Shown: positions 44,186 through 54,237 of the stretch, in pieces
How positions within the stretch are numbered: the first letter of the stretch is position 1
Layout: every line of letters begins with the position of its first letter
NCBI RefSeq assembly: GCF_003601985.1
Contig: NZ_QZXA01000003.1
Location: 620,001 to 684,000, forward strand
DNA length: 64,000 bases
Source: Mesorhizobium jarvisii
GTDB taxonomy: Bacteria; Pseudomonadota; Alphaproteobacteria; Rhizobiales; Rhizobiaceae
Direction: 5' to 3'
Translations under genes and position numbers: made by a program
Notes under the pieces: generated by a model
Database searches by the model: none
Told to the model about the DNA's origin: nothing
The model's input: only the letters and a program-made list of their open reading frames with translations

Positions 44186-45318
44186 GCGTGGACCAGCCAG
44201 TCACCGTCGAAGTCGGCCTTGGCGACCGGGCCTACGACATATTGATCGGCTCCGGCCTTTTGTCGCGCGCCGGCGAGGAGATTTCACGCCGGCTACCGGG
44301 TACGCGCGCGGCTGTCGTTACCGACGAGAATGTCGCCGCCGCGCATCTCGATACGCTGAAGGCAGGGCTCGAGAAGGGTGGCATCCAGCCCACCGTCATC
44401 ACGATGCCGCCGGGCGAGAAGACCAAGAGCTTTGCCCATCTCGAAGAGGTGGTTGATGGGATTCTGGCCGCAAGGCTGGAGCGTGGCGACGTCGTCGTCG
44501 CGCTGGGCGGCGGCGTCATCGGCGATCTCACCGGTTTTGCCGCCGGCATCGTGCGGCGCGGCATGAATTTTGTGCAGGTCCCGACCTCGCTGCTGGCGCA
44601 GGTCGATTCCTCGGTCGGCGGCAAGACCGGCATCAACAGCCCGCGCGGCAAGAACCTTGTCGGCGTCTTCCTGCAGCCCAGGCTGGTGCTGGCCGACACC
44701 GGAGTGCTCGACACGCTGCCGATCCGCGAATTCCGCGCCGGCTACGCCGAACTCGCCAAATACGGGCTGATCGACCGGCCGGAACTTTTCGCCTGGCTGG
44801 AAGTGAACTGGCAGAAGGTGTTCGCCGGCGGGCCGGAGCGGGCGCAGGCGATTGCGGAAGCCTGTCGCGCCAAGGCCGATGTCGTCGCGCGCGACGAGTT
44901 CGAGACCGGCGACCGGGCACTGCTCAATCTCGGCCACACATTCGGCCACGCACTCGAAGCGGCCACGCAGTATGACGGTGCCCGGCTCGTCCATGGGGAG
45001 GGGGTCGCGATCGGCATGGCGCTGGCGCATCGCTTCTCCTCGCGGCTCAATCTGGCAAGTCCCGACGACGCGGCACGCGTCGAAACGCATCTGCGCGCCG
45101 TCGGCCTGCCGTGGCGGATGTCCGATATTCCGGGTGAATTGCCGGATGCCGAGGCACTGCTTTCCTTCATCACCCAGGACAAGAAGGTGTCGCGCGGCGC
45201 GCTGACCTTCATCCTGACGCGCGGGATCGGCCAGGCTTTTATCGCCAAGGACGTTCCGGCTTCCGAAGTGCTGTCGTTCCTGAGGGAAAACCATCCAGCC
45301 AGCCGGAAAGCCGGCTGA
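44182..45318 (+). CDS. aroB: 3-dehydroquinate synthase
   Basis: A 378-residue enzyme of the shikimate pathway converting DAHP to 3-dehydroquinate with NAD and a divalent metal. [22 protein letters not shown] and [16 protein letters not shown] are NAD and substrate motifs; [12 protein letters not shown] and [12 protein letters not shown] contain metal-binding His. The GTG at 44182 overlaps the aroK stop, so the two are translationally coupled. The CorC-like gene begins one base after the stop. Confidence 0.96.
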   Translation: MSVDQPVTVEVGLGDRAYDILIGSGLLSRAGEEISRRLPGTRAAVVTDENVAAAHLDTLKAGLEKGGIQPTVITMPPGEKTKSFAHLEEVVDGILAARLERGDVVVALGGGVIGDLTGFAAGIVRRGMNFVQVPTSLLAQVDSSVGGKTGINSPRGKNLVGVFLQPRLVLADTGVLDTLPIREFRAGYAELAKYGLIDRPELFAWLEVNWQKVFAGGPERAQAIAEACRAKADVVARDEFETGDRALLNLGHTFGHALEAATQYDGARLVHGEGVAIGMALAHRFSSRLNLASPDDAARVETHLRAVGLPWRMSDIPGELPDAEALLSFITQDKKVSRGALTFILTRGIGQAFIAKDVPASEVLSFLRENHPASRKAG

Positions 45319-45319
45319 A

Positions 45320-46210
45320 ATGGATAATGGCTGGATCGTCGTCGCCGTTCTCGCCATCCTCATCCTGCTGGTCGTTGCCGTGCGCACGCGCCTGCTTGCC
45401 ATGTTCGGCTATGAGCTGTCGCGCATCGAGCCGCAGCGCTCGAGCCAGGACGAACTGCGCGGCGCGGTCGACGATTTCCGCCGCGACGGCCAGGTGGTGC
45501 GCGAGGACCGCGACCGCATCGGCGGCCTGTTCGATCTCGAAGAGCTCGAAGTCTCCGATATCATGGTCCACCGCACCAATATGCGCTCGGTCAATGCCGA
45601 TAATGCACCGGAAGCGGTGGTGCGCGAGATCCTGCAGAGCCCGCACACCCGCATGCCGCTGTGGAAGGGCTCGCTCGACAACATTGTCGGCGTGCTGCAT
45701 GCCAAGGATCTGCTGCGCGCACTGAACGAAGTCGGTAACGACTTTTCCAAGATCGACGTGATGAAGATCGCCTCAAAACCCTGGTTCGTGCCCGACACCA
45801 CGACCTTGCAGGAACAGCTCAACGCCTTCCTGCGCCGTAAGTCACATTTCGCCGTCGTCGTCGACGAATATGGCGAGGTCGAAGGGCTGGTGACGCTGGA
45901 GGACATCATCGAGGAGATCGTCGGCGAGATCGCCGACGAGCACGATGTCGACATCCAGGGCGTCAAGCAGGAGGCCGACGGCTCCGTCGTCGTCGACGGC
46001 AATGTACCGATCCGCGACCTGAACCGAGCGCTCGACTGGAACCTGCCGGACGAGGAAGCGACGACGATTGCCGGCCTCGTCATCCACGAGGCGCAGTCAA
46101 TCCCCGAGGAGAAGCAGGCTTTCACCTTCCACGGCAAGCGCTTCATCGTCATGAAGCGGGACAAGAACCGCATTGCCAGGTTGAGGATCAGGCCGGCGGG
46201 CGACGCCTAA
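45320..46210 (+). CDS. CorC/HlyC-like CBS-domain protein lacking the DUF21 region
   Basis: A 296-residue protein. One membrane segment (about residues 5-25) is followed by the linker LRGAVDDFRRDGQVVREDRDRIGGLFDLEEL, a CBS pair from VSDIMVHRTNM to VEGLVTLEDIIEEIVGEI, and a C-terminal CorC/HlyC transporter-associated domain. Full-length relatives are about 430 residues with a DUF21 domain of three or four membrane helices before the CBS pair. Here only one helix remains, and aroB ends one base before the start, so nothing is missing in another frame. It may still bind nucleotides and act with another membrane protein; members are linked to Mg or Co export. Confidence 0.83.
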   Translation: MDNGWIVVAVLAILILLVVAVRTRLLAMFGYELSRIEPQRSSQDELRGAVDDFRRDGQVVREDRDRIGGLFDLEELEVSDIMVHRTNMRSVNADNAPEAVVREILQSPHTRMPLWKGSLDNIVGVLHAKDLLRALNEVGNDFSKIDVMKIASKPWFVPDTTTLQEQLNAFLRRKSHFAVVVDEYGEVEGLVTLEDIIEEIVGEIADEHDVDIQGVKQEADGSVVVDGNVPIRDLNRALDWNLPDEEATTIAGLVIHEAQSIPEEKQAFTFHGKRFIVMKRDKNRIARLRIRPAGDA

Positions 46211-46310
46211 AGCGTCGCGTTTTGAACGCATTCCTGCGACGGACTTTAGGTCCTTGTTTTGGGCATGTCGTTGCCCCTCACCGAGGCCGCTTTTGGGCGA
46301 TATGCATTAG
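46207..46310. repeat. Dispersed intergenic repeat, family 3
   Basis: The block from TAAAGCGTCGCGTTTTGAACGC through GACGGACTTTAGGTCCTTGTTTT to CGATATGCATTAGAG resembles a repeat I recall as common in Mesorhizobium intergenic DNA. It includes the hairpin GGACTTTAGGTCC. It fills the gap between the CorC-like gene and the sulfotransferase-like gene. Confidence 0.6.
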
Positions 46311-47365
46311 AGCGGGTCGGTTTGCGCCAGGCGTTTGAATCCCGGCAGAGCGGCCAGCACCTCGACGAGATGGTGCGTCGGAACAAATGATGCGGGCTCG
46401 TCGAAAGGAAAGTGCCATTCGCAAGCGCCGCGAAACGATGCACTGCCGCGAAAGGCGATGCCGTCCATTCCAATCTTGGTCGGATGCATGTCCCTTATGG
46501 TGATCAGTTTCGTTCTCGTTTCGAGCTTTTGCCTGAATTCATCCATGAGGGCTTCTCCGTCGGGGCTGTGGAGCGCCTCGTTGAGTCTGCCGCGCGCTGC
46601 AGCGGCGGCATCAAAGCCCTTGTCCTTGTTCCACAGGTTCAGCGCTCTTTGCACCTCTGTTGCAATCCAGGAGATCGTCCTGTTCGATATGCGCTCTTTG
46701 TCCACTTTGGCTGGTGCCGCCAGACCCAATTCACCTTCAACAAAGTCACCGACAATTCCACGCTTGTGTTGCAGAGCGGTATTGAAATTTCGAATCGAGA
46801 TGCGCTCTGGCCCGAACAGATTGCTGAGGACATCGACAAACTGAAGGGCGCCGCTCAGCGGTGTGTTCGGTGCGAAGCCCAGAGTTTCTTTGAGAAACGC
46901 GTCGAACGAGCCGATATGCCCCCAGCGAACTTTCGACGCCCAACAGGAATATATAAAACCGATGCCGTTGCGGACGTAGAGTATGAATCGGTCGATCGAG
47001 CCAAGAAAGGATTTCATCTTGATAAGTTCGGCCAGGTCGAAAGTATTGAAGATCTCAGAAGAAATCAGACGGATGGGGTTTGTGGTTGAAAATGGATAAC
47101 TGAAATTCTCTGCCTTTAGGGAACGAGCTTGGAGCATGCTCGAATAACGTTCGCGCTCGGGGGTAAAAAGGTCGTTTGGGCCGGGAGATATACGATGCGT
47201 GCTGAGCCAGCACGCCAGCCGGTGATGCCCAGTCAGGCTCCCTGTGCCATCGGGTTCATAGAAAACGTTCTGTGCCGCCAGCCACTCGCGACGAGCTGTC
47301 AGGAACTCCTGGATCGATGTGGTTCCGGTCTTGTGAAAGCCAGCATGGACGATCGTCGTTGTCAT
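46307..47365 (-). CDS. Sulfotransferase-like protein
   Basis: A 352-residue protein. Near the N-terminus HAGFHKTGTTSIQ matches the PAPS-binding P-loop of sulfotransferases, with the usual FxKTGTT form. RFILYVRNGIGFIYS further in fits the 3'-phosphate binding region. The acceptor cannot be told; polysaccharides, Nod-factor-like or lipid acceptors are possible in rhizobia. The gene is richer in A and T than its flanks and stands alone between housekeeping genes, suggesting acquisition by transfer. The 257 bases upstream (47366-47622) are also AT-rich and contain no gene that I can support. Confidence 0.78.
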   Translation of the reverse strand: MTTTIVHAGFHKTGTTSIQEFLTARREWLAAQNVFYEPDGTGSLTGHHRLACWLSTHRISPGPNDLFTPERERYSSMLQARSLKAENFSYPFSTTNPIRLISSEIFNTFDLAELIKMKSFLGSIDRFILYVRNGIGFIYSCWASKVRWGHIGSFDAFLKETLGFAPNTPLSGALQFVDVLSNLFGPERISIRNFNTALQHKRGIVGDFVEGELGLAAPAKVDKERISNRTISWIATEVQRALNLWNKDKGFDAAAAARGRLNEALHSPDGEALMDEFRQKLETRTKLITIRDMHPTKIGMDGIAFRGSASFRGACEWHFPFDEPASFVPTHHLVEVLAALPGFKRLAQTDPL

Positions 47366-47622
47366 TTATAGCTTTGGAGCTTTCTTGCCGGCGCGCCTTG
47401 GACTTTGTGGGCAGGCAAGTCGTCGGACTTACAGTCCCTATCGATTCATATCCACAACGATCTGTAAATCCGGCCCGTATCACAATCGATTTATCAATGC
47501 AGGATGACGGCACCTCGGCTGGACCTTAACCTCAACACCAGGGAACGTCCCGGCACGTTACCGATCTTTCACTGGAACTTCGCGGCGTCCCTGTGCATTT
47601 TGCGCCGGGCGGTCAGGAGAAG

Positions 47623-48426
47623 ATGATGGTCGATCGGCGAACCCTGCTTCTGGCTTCGATGGCGGCTTTTTTGCCGGCCACGACGTTTGCGCGCCAATCC
47701 TCACCATCTCCCAAAACCTTCGACTACGGACCGGCCAAGCTCGACATCTATGCGCCCGATGGCGCAAGCGGGTTGCCCGTGGTCTTCTTCGTCCATGGCG
47801 GGGCTTGGGAGTTCGGCAAGCGCAGCCAGGTGGGCGCCAAGCCGGCCTTCCTGCTCGCCAACGGCTTCTGCTTCGTCTCGATCGACTATCGCATGTTGCC
47901 CGAGGCCGATGTCGCCACCCAGGCCAATGACGTGGAAAAGGCCTATGCCTATGTCATGGCCAACGTCGCCGGGCATGGCGGCGACCCCACGCGCATTGTC
48001 GGCATGGGCCATTCGGCCGGTTGCCATCTGATCGCGCTGACCGGCATGCGCGGCGGGCTGCCCGGTGTCGCCGGCCTTCTGCTCGACGATACCAGGGCCT
48101 ATGATCTTGCAGCGCTCGAGAAGAACGGCGGCATGGAGCGGGCCTATGCGCGGGTCTTTTCCGACCCTTCGCAGTGGGCGGCACTTTCGCCCGCCAGCTA
48201 TGTCGATGGCCGCAAGCATCCGCCGACCTTCATCGCATACTCGGGGGCGTCGGGCCGTGGCGAGGAGTCGAAAGCCTTCGCCGAGCGCTTGCGCGCCACG
48301 GGCACCGAGGTCACGCTGTTCGACGGCAGCGCCTATACGCATATGTCGATCAACCGCGATTTCGGCAGGGGTGGCGACGCGTTGACCGCTGCCGCGCTGA
48401 CGTTTCTGAAATCGACCGTCGGCTGA
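47623..48426 (+). CDS. Exported alpha/beta-hydrolase (esterase/lipase-like)
   Basis: A 267-residue alpha/beta hydrolase. The first 24 residues (MMVDRRTLLLASMAAFLPATTFA) look like a Sec or Tat signal with a double Arg. FFVHGGAWEFG (HGG 58-60) forms the oxyanion hole, GHSAG holds nucleophile Ser131, and a late His in YTHMS would complete the triad. It resembles BD-FAE/kynurenine formamidase-like esterases; its substrate is unknown. GGTCAGGAGAAG precedes ATG 47623. Confidence 0.85.
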   Translation: MMVDRRTLLLASMAAFLPATTFARQSSPSPKTFDYGPAKLDIYAPDGASGLPVVFFVHGGAWEFGKRSQVGAKPAFLLANGFCFVSIDYRMLPEADVATQANDVEKAYAYVMANVAGHGGDPTRIVGMGHSAGCHLIALTGMRGGLPGVAGLLLDDTRAYDLAALEKNGGMERAYARVFSDPSQWAALSPASYVDGRKHPPTFIAYSGASGRGEESKAFAERLRATGTEVTLFDGSAYTHMSINRDFGRGGDALTAAALTFLKSTVG

Positions 48427-48543
48427 TCGCGGTCCAGTTCGCTCGCCACTACTGCAACTGGATCATGCCAAAAGCGGCGGCGGGATATTGCCGTGCGGAC
48501 ATCCCTAGGTGCAATTGGTTCTCATGACTTGGAGAAAAATTGC

Positions 48544-50097
48544 ATGAATGGCGCCGATGCCCTGTGCGACGTGCTGCTGGCCAATGATGTGACGGTCTGC
48601 TTCGCCAATCCCGGCACCTCCGAAATGCATTTCGTTGCCGCGCTCGACCGCAAGCCCGAGATGCGCTGCGTGCTCGGTCTGTTCGAAGGCGTGGTGACGG
48701 GTGCGGCCGACGGCTATGCGCGCATGACCGACCGCCCGGCCGCGACTTTGCTGCATACCGGTCCGGGCCTGGCCAATGGACTGGCCAACATGCACAACGC
48801 CCGGCGTGCGTTCAGCCCGATGATCAACATCGTCGGCGACCACGCCTCGTATCATCTGCCGCTCGACGCGCCGCTCACCAGCGACATCGAAGGCCTTGCG
48901 GCGCCGATGTCCAACTGGGTTCGCCGCATCGCCGGGCCGGCCGATGTCCAGCCGGCCACGGAGGCGGCCTTCCGCGCCTCGCTGACCCCGCCGGGCGTCA
49001 CCACGCTGATCCTGCCGGCTGATGCGGCCTGGGGCGATGCTGCCCCGGCCTCGCCGGGCAAGGTCGTCCTTTCGCCGCCGCCGGCCGTCGATAGGGACGC
49101 TGTGCGCGCGACCGCCGAGGCGATCCGTGCGGCTCCGGGCCGTGTCGGGATGATCGTTCGCGGGCGAGCGGCGCGCGCCGATGCGCTCGAGATCGCCGGC
49201 CAAATCTCGACGGCCTGCGATGTGCGCCTGTTCAGCGAGGTCCTGATCGCGCGCATGCAACGCGGGCGCGGGCGCGTCGCGCCGACGCGCATCCCCTATC
49301 CGATCGATGCGGCGACGGCGCTGCTGGCGGATATCGACGTACTGGTGCTGGTCGGCGGCAAGGAGCCGGTTGCCTTCTTCGCCTATCCGGGAAAACCGGG
49401 ACGGCTGGTGCGCGACGACTGCCAGGTGCGGACGCTTGCTGCTCATGGCGATGATCTGCATGCGGCGCTGGAAGCACTTCGCGACGAACTCGGCGTCAAA
49501 CCATCGCAACAGGTTGACTTCGCAACCGCTTTTCCCGATGAGGCTGCGCCGAGCGGCGGGCTGACGGAAGATGCCATCGCGCTGTCGGTGGCGCGCAAGC
49601 TGCCGGACAATGCGATCGTCTGCGACGAGGCGGTCACCTCGGCCAGGCGCTTCTTCGCGCTGTCGGCCTTTGCCGCGCCGCACGACTACATGATGGGCAC
49701 GGGCGGATCGATCGGCGGCGGCATCCCGATGGCGACTGGAGCGGCCATCGCCTGTCCAGACCGCAAGGTGATCAATCTGGAGGCCGATGGCAGCGGCATG
49801 TACACGGTGCAGGGCCTGTGGACGCAGGCGCGGGAAAATCTCGACCTGGTGACGATCGTGTTTTCCAACCGCACCTACGCGATCCTGCATGGCGAGATGA
49901 AGAATGTCGGCGTCAACGCGATCGGCGAGAACGCCAGGCGCATGCTCGACCTCGACCATCCCGCGCTGGACTGGGTGTCGCTGGCCAAGGGCATGGGCGT
50001 GGAGGCGGCGCGCGCCGACACCTGCGAGCGCTTCGACGCGCTGCTGGACAGTGCCCTGTCTCGGCGCTGGCCGTTCCTAATCGAAGCGGTGATCTGA
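48544..50097 (+). CDS. Thiamine diphosphate-dependent enzyme, acetolactate synthase-like
   Basis: A 517-residue TPP enzyme. The N-terminal NPGTSEMHFV and FEGVVTGAADGYARM (catalytic Glu) and the C-terminal EADGSGMYTVQGLWTQAREN...FSN (Mg-TPP motif) define the family. It is labelled acetolactate synthase large subunit-like, but it lacks an adjacent small subunit and its TPP motif reads ADGSG instead of GDGSF, so a different decarboxylase or carboligase is likely. The start is ATG 48544; an upstream GTG-type frame adds 17 unconserved residues. It follows the esterase gene by about 120 bases. Confidence 0.85.
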   Translation: MNGADALCDVLLANDVTVCFANPGTSEMHFVAALDRKPEMRCVLGLFEGVVTGAADGYARMTDRPAATLLHTGPGLANGLANMHNARRAFSPMINIVGDHASYHLPLDAPLTSDIEGLAAPMSNWVRRIAGPADVQPATEAAFRASLTPPGVTTLILPADAAWGDAAPASPGKVVLSPPPAVDRDAVRATAEAIRAAPGRVGMIVRGRAARADALEIAGQISTACDVRLFSEVLIARMQRGRGRVAPTRIPYPIDAATALLADIDVLVLVGGKEPVAFFAYPGKPGRLVRDDCQVRTLAAHGDDLHAALEALRDELGVKPSQQVDFATAFPDEAAPSGGLTEDAIALSVARKLPDNAIVCDEAVTSARRFFALSAFAAPHDYMMGTGGSIGGGIPMATGAAIACPDRKVINLEADGSGMYTVQGLWTQARENLDLVTIVFSNRTYAILHGEMKNVGVNAIGENARRMLDLDHPALDWVSLAKGMGVEAARADTCERFDALLDSALSRRWPFLIEAVI

Positions 50098-50125
50098 CCG
50101 CGCCGGAGGGCCACGGCGGACTGAT

Positions 50126-50428
50126 CTACCAGCGGGTCTTTTCGCCGGGCGCCGCCGGTTCGATCGCCAGAGCATGAACGCCGGCCTTCAGTTCGTCGGC
50201 AAGCAGTTCGTTGACGGCGCGGTGGCGGTCGATGCGGCTCATGCCGGCAAAGGCGGACGACACGACGCGGACGCGAAAATGCGTCTCGCCGGTGCCGTCA
50301 TAAGCGCCATGATGGTCCGAGCCGTGGTGATGGTGGCCGGCGTGGAGATGGCTCTCGTTGATGATGACCAGCCGCTCCGGCGAAAATGCCTTGTTGAGCT
50401 TGTCTTCCATGGTCGCCTGTATGGACAT
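50126..50428 (-). CDS. bolA: BolA family protein
   Basis: A 100-residue BolA-type protein, which works with monothiol glutaredoxins in iron-sulfur and iron signalling. MEDKLNKAFSPERLVIINES and HFRVRVVSSAFAGMSRIDRHRAVNELL are the family core; a His-rich HAGHHHHGSDHH loop sits in the region that binds metal with glutaredoxin. It is divergent from the J-domain gene, an order usual in rhizobia. Confidence 0.93.
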   Translation of the reverse strand: MSIQATMEDKLNKAFSPERLVIINESHLHAGHHHHGSDHHGAYDGTGETHFRVRVVSSAFAGMSRIDRHRAVNELLADELKAGVHALAIEPAAPGEKTRW

Positions 50429-50587
50429 TGCAGTCTCCGTTCACCACATATGGCTGGCGCGCTAGCCCCGGGGGCCGCTATTGCGCAACTAAATCCGCAA
50501 TTCGCCCGCTTTATGCCGCGATTCAGCGGTTAGGGCGATGATCGCGAAAATGTCAATTCTTGTTTCGCATTTGCGAACGCCCCATAA

Positions 50588-51217
50588 ATGGGTGAGATGA
50601 AGCCGTATCCCAAATATTTCGAGAAGATTCGCATCCGCCCTGAAAAGGATGCGGAGCTGAAGTCGCACTCGCCGATCTGCCAGTGGGATGGCTGCAAGGA
50701 GCCGGGCACCCATCGCGCGCCGGTCGGGCGCATGAAGGAGGGTGAGTATTTCCGCTTCTGCTTCGACCATGTGCGCGAGTACAACAAGGGCTTCAACTAC
50801 TTCTCCGGCGTGCCGGACACCGAGGTCGCGCGCTTCCAGAAGGAAGCCATGACCGGCCACCGGCCGACCTGGAAGATGGGCGTCAATGGCGCCTCGACAC
50901 GTTCGTCGCCCGATATGGCGCAGATGCGCTCCGGCCGCGCCGGCTATTACAACCGCATGCGCGACCCGTTCGACCTGTTCAAAGGGCCGAAGGATCCGCG
51001 CGAGGCGCGCGAGCGCAAGGCCAAGCCGCTTGAGGCCAAGGCGCTGGAAACGCTTGGCCTTGATACAAAGGCGACTGGCAAGGATATCAAGGCGCGCTAT
51101 AAGGAACTGGTGAAACGTCACCATCCGGATGCGAATGGTGGCGACAGAGGTTCGGAAGACCGGTTCCGCGATGTGCTGCAGGCCTATCGCGTGCTCAAAC
51201 AGGCGGGCCTGTGCTGA
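50588..51217 (+). CDS. J-domain protein with Cys/His-containing N-terminus
   Basis: A 209-residue protein with a J domain at its C-terminus: about residues 147-209, with HHPDAN as the HPD motif that stimulates DnaK. The N-terminal 100 residues have CQWDGCKEPGTHRAP and FRFCFDHVREYN, a Cys/His pattern that could bind zinc. It has no Gly/Phe or DnaJ zinc-finger region, so it is a specialised DnaJ-like cochaperone. ATG 50588 or 50597 may be the start. It directly precedes cobS, so it may assist cobaltochelatase assembly (inference). Confidence 0.87.
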   Translation: MGEMKPYPKYFEKIRIRPEKDAELKSHSPICQWDGCKEPGTHRAPVGRMKEGEYFRFCFDHVREYNKGFNYFSGVPDTEVARFQKEAMTGHRPTWKMGVNGASTRSSPDMAQMRSGRAGYYNRMRDPFDLFKGPKDPREARERKAKPLEAKALETLGLDTKATGKDIKARYKELVKRHHPDANGGDRGSEDRFRDVLQAYRVLKQAGLC

Positions 51218-51340
51218 GCGACCCTACGGTTTGTGTCGCTTTCCAACTTTCATAAGGTTGGAAAAGGCTCTAAGACCGCCCCCGAACAAAATCGATTGCC
51301 GGCGAAACGGGACGTTTCGCCCGTGGAGACGTTGAGAGAT

Positions 51341-52327
51341 ATGAACAAGGTCGATCGCGACATCGCCAACCTGCCCGACACGACGGTGTCGGTGAAGGAC
51401 AAATTCGGCTTCGACTCCAAGATGGTGGTGCCGGCCTATTCGGTGACATCGGAACATGTGCCTGACGTCGATCCGGACTATCTGTTCGACAAGGCAACGA
51501 CGCTGGCGATCCTGGCGGGCTTTGCCTACAACCGCCGCGTCATGGTGTCGGGCTATCACGGCACCGGCAAGTCGACGCATATCGAACAGGTCGCCGCCCG
51601 TCTCAATTGGCCCTGCGTGCGCGTCAATCTCGACAGCCATGTCAGCCGTATCGACCTCGTCGGCAAAGACGCGATCGTCGTCAAGGACGGGCTGCAGATC
51701 ACCGAATTCCGCGACGGCATCCTGCCCTGGGCCTACCAGCACAATGTCGCGCTCTGCTTCGACGAATACGATGCCGGCCGTCCGGACGTGATGTTCGTCA
51801 TCCAGCGCGTGCTGGAATCGTCGGGCCGGCTGACGCTGCTCGACCAGAGCCGGGTCATCCGTCCGCATCCGGCGTTCCGGCTGTTCTCGACCGCCAACAC
51901 GGTCGGCCTCGGCGACACGACCGGCCTCTACCACGGCACGCAGCAGATCAACCAGGCGCAGATGGACCGCTGGTCGATCGTCACCACGCTGAACTATCTG
52001 CCGCACGACAATGAAGTGAACATCGTGCTGGCCAAGGCCAAGCACTATCGCGACAACAAGGGCAAGGACATCGTCAACAAGATGGTGCGCGTCGCCGACA
52101 TGACGCGTTCGGCCTTCATCAACGGTGACCTGTCGACCGTGATGAGCCCGCGTACCGTCATCACTTGGGCCGAGAACGCCGAGATCTTCGGCAATATCGG
52201 CATGGCGTTCCGGCTGACCTTCCTCAACAAATGCGACGAGCTGGAGCGTTCGGTGGTGGCCGAATTCTACCAGCGCGCCTTTGGCGAGGATCTGCCCGAG
52301 AGCGCCGCCAACGTGGTGCTGGGCTAA
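51341..52327 (+). CDS. cobS: Aerobic cobaltochelatase subunit CobS
   Basis: A 328-residue AAA+ ATPase subunit of the chelatase that inserts cobalt into hydrogenobyrinic acid a,c-diamide in the aerobic cobalamin pathway, with CobT and CobN. The P-loop [18 protein letters not shown], the Walker [20 protein letters not shown] and sensor [30 protein letters not shown] identify it clearly. ATG 51341 is preferred; upstream in-frame codons are possible but unlike CobS. cobT follows 11 bases after. CobN is not in the window. Confidence 0.95.
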   Translation: MNKVDRDIANLPDTTVSVKDKFGFDSKMVVPAYSVTSEHVPDVDPDYLFDKATTLAILAGFAYNRRVMVSGYHGTGKSTHIEQVAARLNWPCVRVNLDSHVSRIDLVGKDAIVVKDGLQITEFRDGILPWAYQHNVALCFDEYDAGRPDVMFVIQRVLESSGRLTLLDQSRVIRPHPAFRLFSTANTVGLGDTTGLYHGTQQINQAQMDRWSIVTTLNYLPHDNEVNIVLAKAKHYRDNKGKDIVNKMVRVADMTRSAFINGDLSTVMSPRTVITWAENAEIFGNIGMAFRLTFLNKCDELERSVVAEFYQRAFGEDLPESAANVVLG

Positions 52328-52338
52328 GCAGAGCCTCG

Positions 52339-54237
52339 ATGGCGGGTCCGGGCGACAACACGCGCAACAAGTCGAAGACGGGGTCTGAAGCCGACAGCTT
52401 CAAGCGCGCCGTCACCGTCTGCATGCGCGCCATTGCCGGCGACAAGGACATGGAAGTCGGCTTCGCCAAGGACAGGCCGGCGCTCGCCGGCAGCCGGGCG
52501 CGCTTGCCCGAACTGCCGAAGAAGGCCTCCAAGACCGATATTGCGATTACTCGCGGCCTCGGCGATTCCATGGCGCTGAAGCGCGCCTGCCATGATGCGC
52601 GCATCCACACCAAGCTGGCGCCGGAAGGCAAGGCGGCGCGCGCCATCTATGACGCGGTCGAGCAGGCCCGCGTCGAGGCGATCGGTAGCCGCGCCATGCA
52701 GGGCGTCGCCGACAATATCGGCTCGATGCTGGAGGACAAATACGCCAAGGCCAATCTTGTCGACGTCAAGGACAAGGCCGACGCGCCGATCGAGGAAGCG
52801 CTGGCGCTGATGGTGCGCGAGAAGCTGACCGGCCGGGCGGTCCCCAAGAGCGGCGAGCGGCTGGTCGAACTCTGGCGGCCCTGGGTCGAGGAAAAGGCCA
52901 AGGCCGATCTCGACGGCCTGTCGGCCAAGCTTGACGACCAGCAGGCCTTTGCCCGCGTCGTGCGCGAAATGCTCGCCTCCATGGAGATGGCCGAGGAACT
53001 CGGCGACGACCAGGAGACGGAAGATTCCGAGGACAATGACGACAACCAGCCGCAAGGCGAGGAGCAGAGCGAGGAGGGCGGGGAAGAGGATTCCGGCTCC
53101 GAGCAGTCGCAGTCCGAGGACGCCGAGGCTTCGGCCGATGACGAACAGTCGTCCGAAACGGAGGCGTCCGACGCCACCGCCGACGATCTGTCCGATGACG
53201 ACGACGCCGATGCCGAGACGCCCGGCGAGGCTCGCCGCAACGACAATCCCTTCACCAATCTGCCGAAGGAAATCGACTACAAGGTCTTCACCACTGCTTT
53301 CGACGAGACGGTCGGTGCCGAAGAGCTGTGCGAGGAGGAAGAACTCGACCGGCTGCGCGCCTTCCTCGACAAGCAACTGGCCAATCTGTCGGGCGTGGTC
53401 GGGCGATTGGCCAACCGGCTGCAGCGCCGGCTGATGGCGCAGCAGAACCGGTCCTGGGATTTCGACCTGGAGGAGGGTTACCTCGACCCGGCGCGGCTGG
53501 TGCGCGTCGTCATCGACCCGATGCAGCCGCTGTCCTTCAAGCAGGAACGCGACACCAAATTCCGCGACACGGTGGTGACGCTGGTGCTCGACAATTCGGG
53601 CTCAATGCGCGGCCGGCCGATCACGGTCGCCGCCACCTGCGCCGACATCCTCGCACGCACGCTGGAACGCTGCGGCGTCTCGGTCGAGATCCTCGGCTTC
53701 ACCACGCGGGCCTGGAAAGGCGGGCAAGCGCGCGAAAAATGGCTGAAGGACGGCAAGCCGCCGAGCCCCGGCCGGCTCAACGATCTGCGCCACATCATCT
53801 ACAAATCCGCCGACCACCCGTGGCGGCGGGCACGGCGCAATCTCGGCCTGATGATGCGCGAAGGCCTGCTCAAGGAGAACATCGACGGCGAGGCGCTGCT
53901 GTGGGCGCACAACCGCCTGATCGCCCGGCCCGAACAGCGCAAGATCCTGATGATGATTTCGGATGGCGCGCCGGTCGACGATTCAACGCTTTCGGTCAAT
54001 CCGGGCAATTATCTCGAACGCCATTTGCGCGCCGTCATCGAGCTGATCGAGACGCGCTCGCCGGTGGAACTGCTGGCCATCGGCATCGGCCATGACGTCA
54101 CGCGCTACTACAGGCGCGCCGTCACCATCGTCGATGCCGAGGAACTGGCCGGCGCCATGACCGAGCAACTGGCCTCGCTGTTTGCCGAGGAAAGCGCACG
54201 CGACACGCGGCGCGGCGGCATGCGGCGCGCCGGATGA
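52339..54237 (+). CDS. cobT: Aerobic cobaltochelatase subunit CobT
   Basis: A 632-residue partner of CobS. It has an N-terminal helical domain, a very acidic low-complexity region (about residues 220-300, mostly Asp, Glu, Ser) and a C-terminal von Willebrand factor A domain with a MIDAS motif [10 protein letters not shown]. Family members contact CobS and CobN through these parts. The length equals that of the Pseudomonas denitrificans protein. ATG 52339 follows cobS. Its stop overlaps the next gene start by four bases (ATGA), so the phytase-like gene is probably co-transcribed. Confidence 0.95.
   Translation: MAGPGDNTRNKSKTGSEADSFKRAVTVCMRAIAGDKDMEVGFAKDRPALAGSRARLPELPKKASKTDIAITRGLGDSMALKRACHDARIHTKLAPEGKAARAIYDAVEQARVEAIGSRAMQGVADNIGSMLEDKYAKANLVDVKDKADAPIEEALALMVREKLTGRAVPKSGERLVELWRPWVEEKAKADLDGLSAKLDDQQAFARVVREMLASMEMAEELGDDQETEDSEDNDDNQPQGEEQSEEGGEEDSGSEQSQSEDAEASADDEQSSETEASDATADDLSDDDDADAETPGEARRNDNPFTNLPKEIDYKVFTTAFDETVGAEELCEEEELDRLRAFLDKQLANLSGVVGRLANRLQRRLMAQQNRSWDFDLEEGYLDPARLVRVVIDPMQPLSFKQERDTKFRDTVVTLVLDNSGSMRGRPITVAATCADILARTLERCGVSVEILGFTTRAWKGGQAREKWLKDGKPPSPGRLNDLRHIIYKSADHPWRRARRNLGLMMREGLLKENIDGEALLWAHNRLIARPEQRKILMMISDGAPVDDSTLSVNPGNYLERHLRAVIELIETRSPVELLAIGIGHDVTRYYRRAVTIVDAEELAGAMTEQLASLFAEESARDTRRGGMRRAG

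Noticed and set aside
48544..50097. Biosynthetic acetolactate synthase (ilvB/ilvI)
   Set aside because: There is no small regulatory subunit gene beside it and the TPP motif is altered, so a specific ilv name is not justified.
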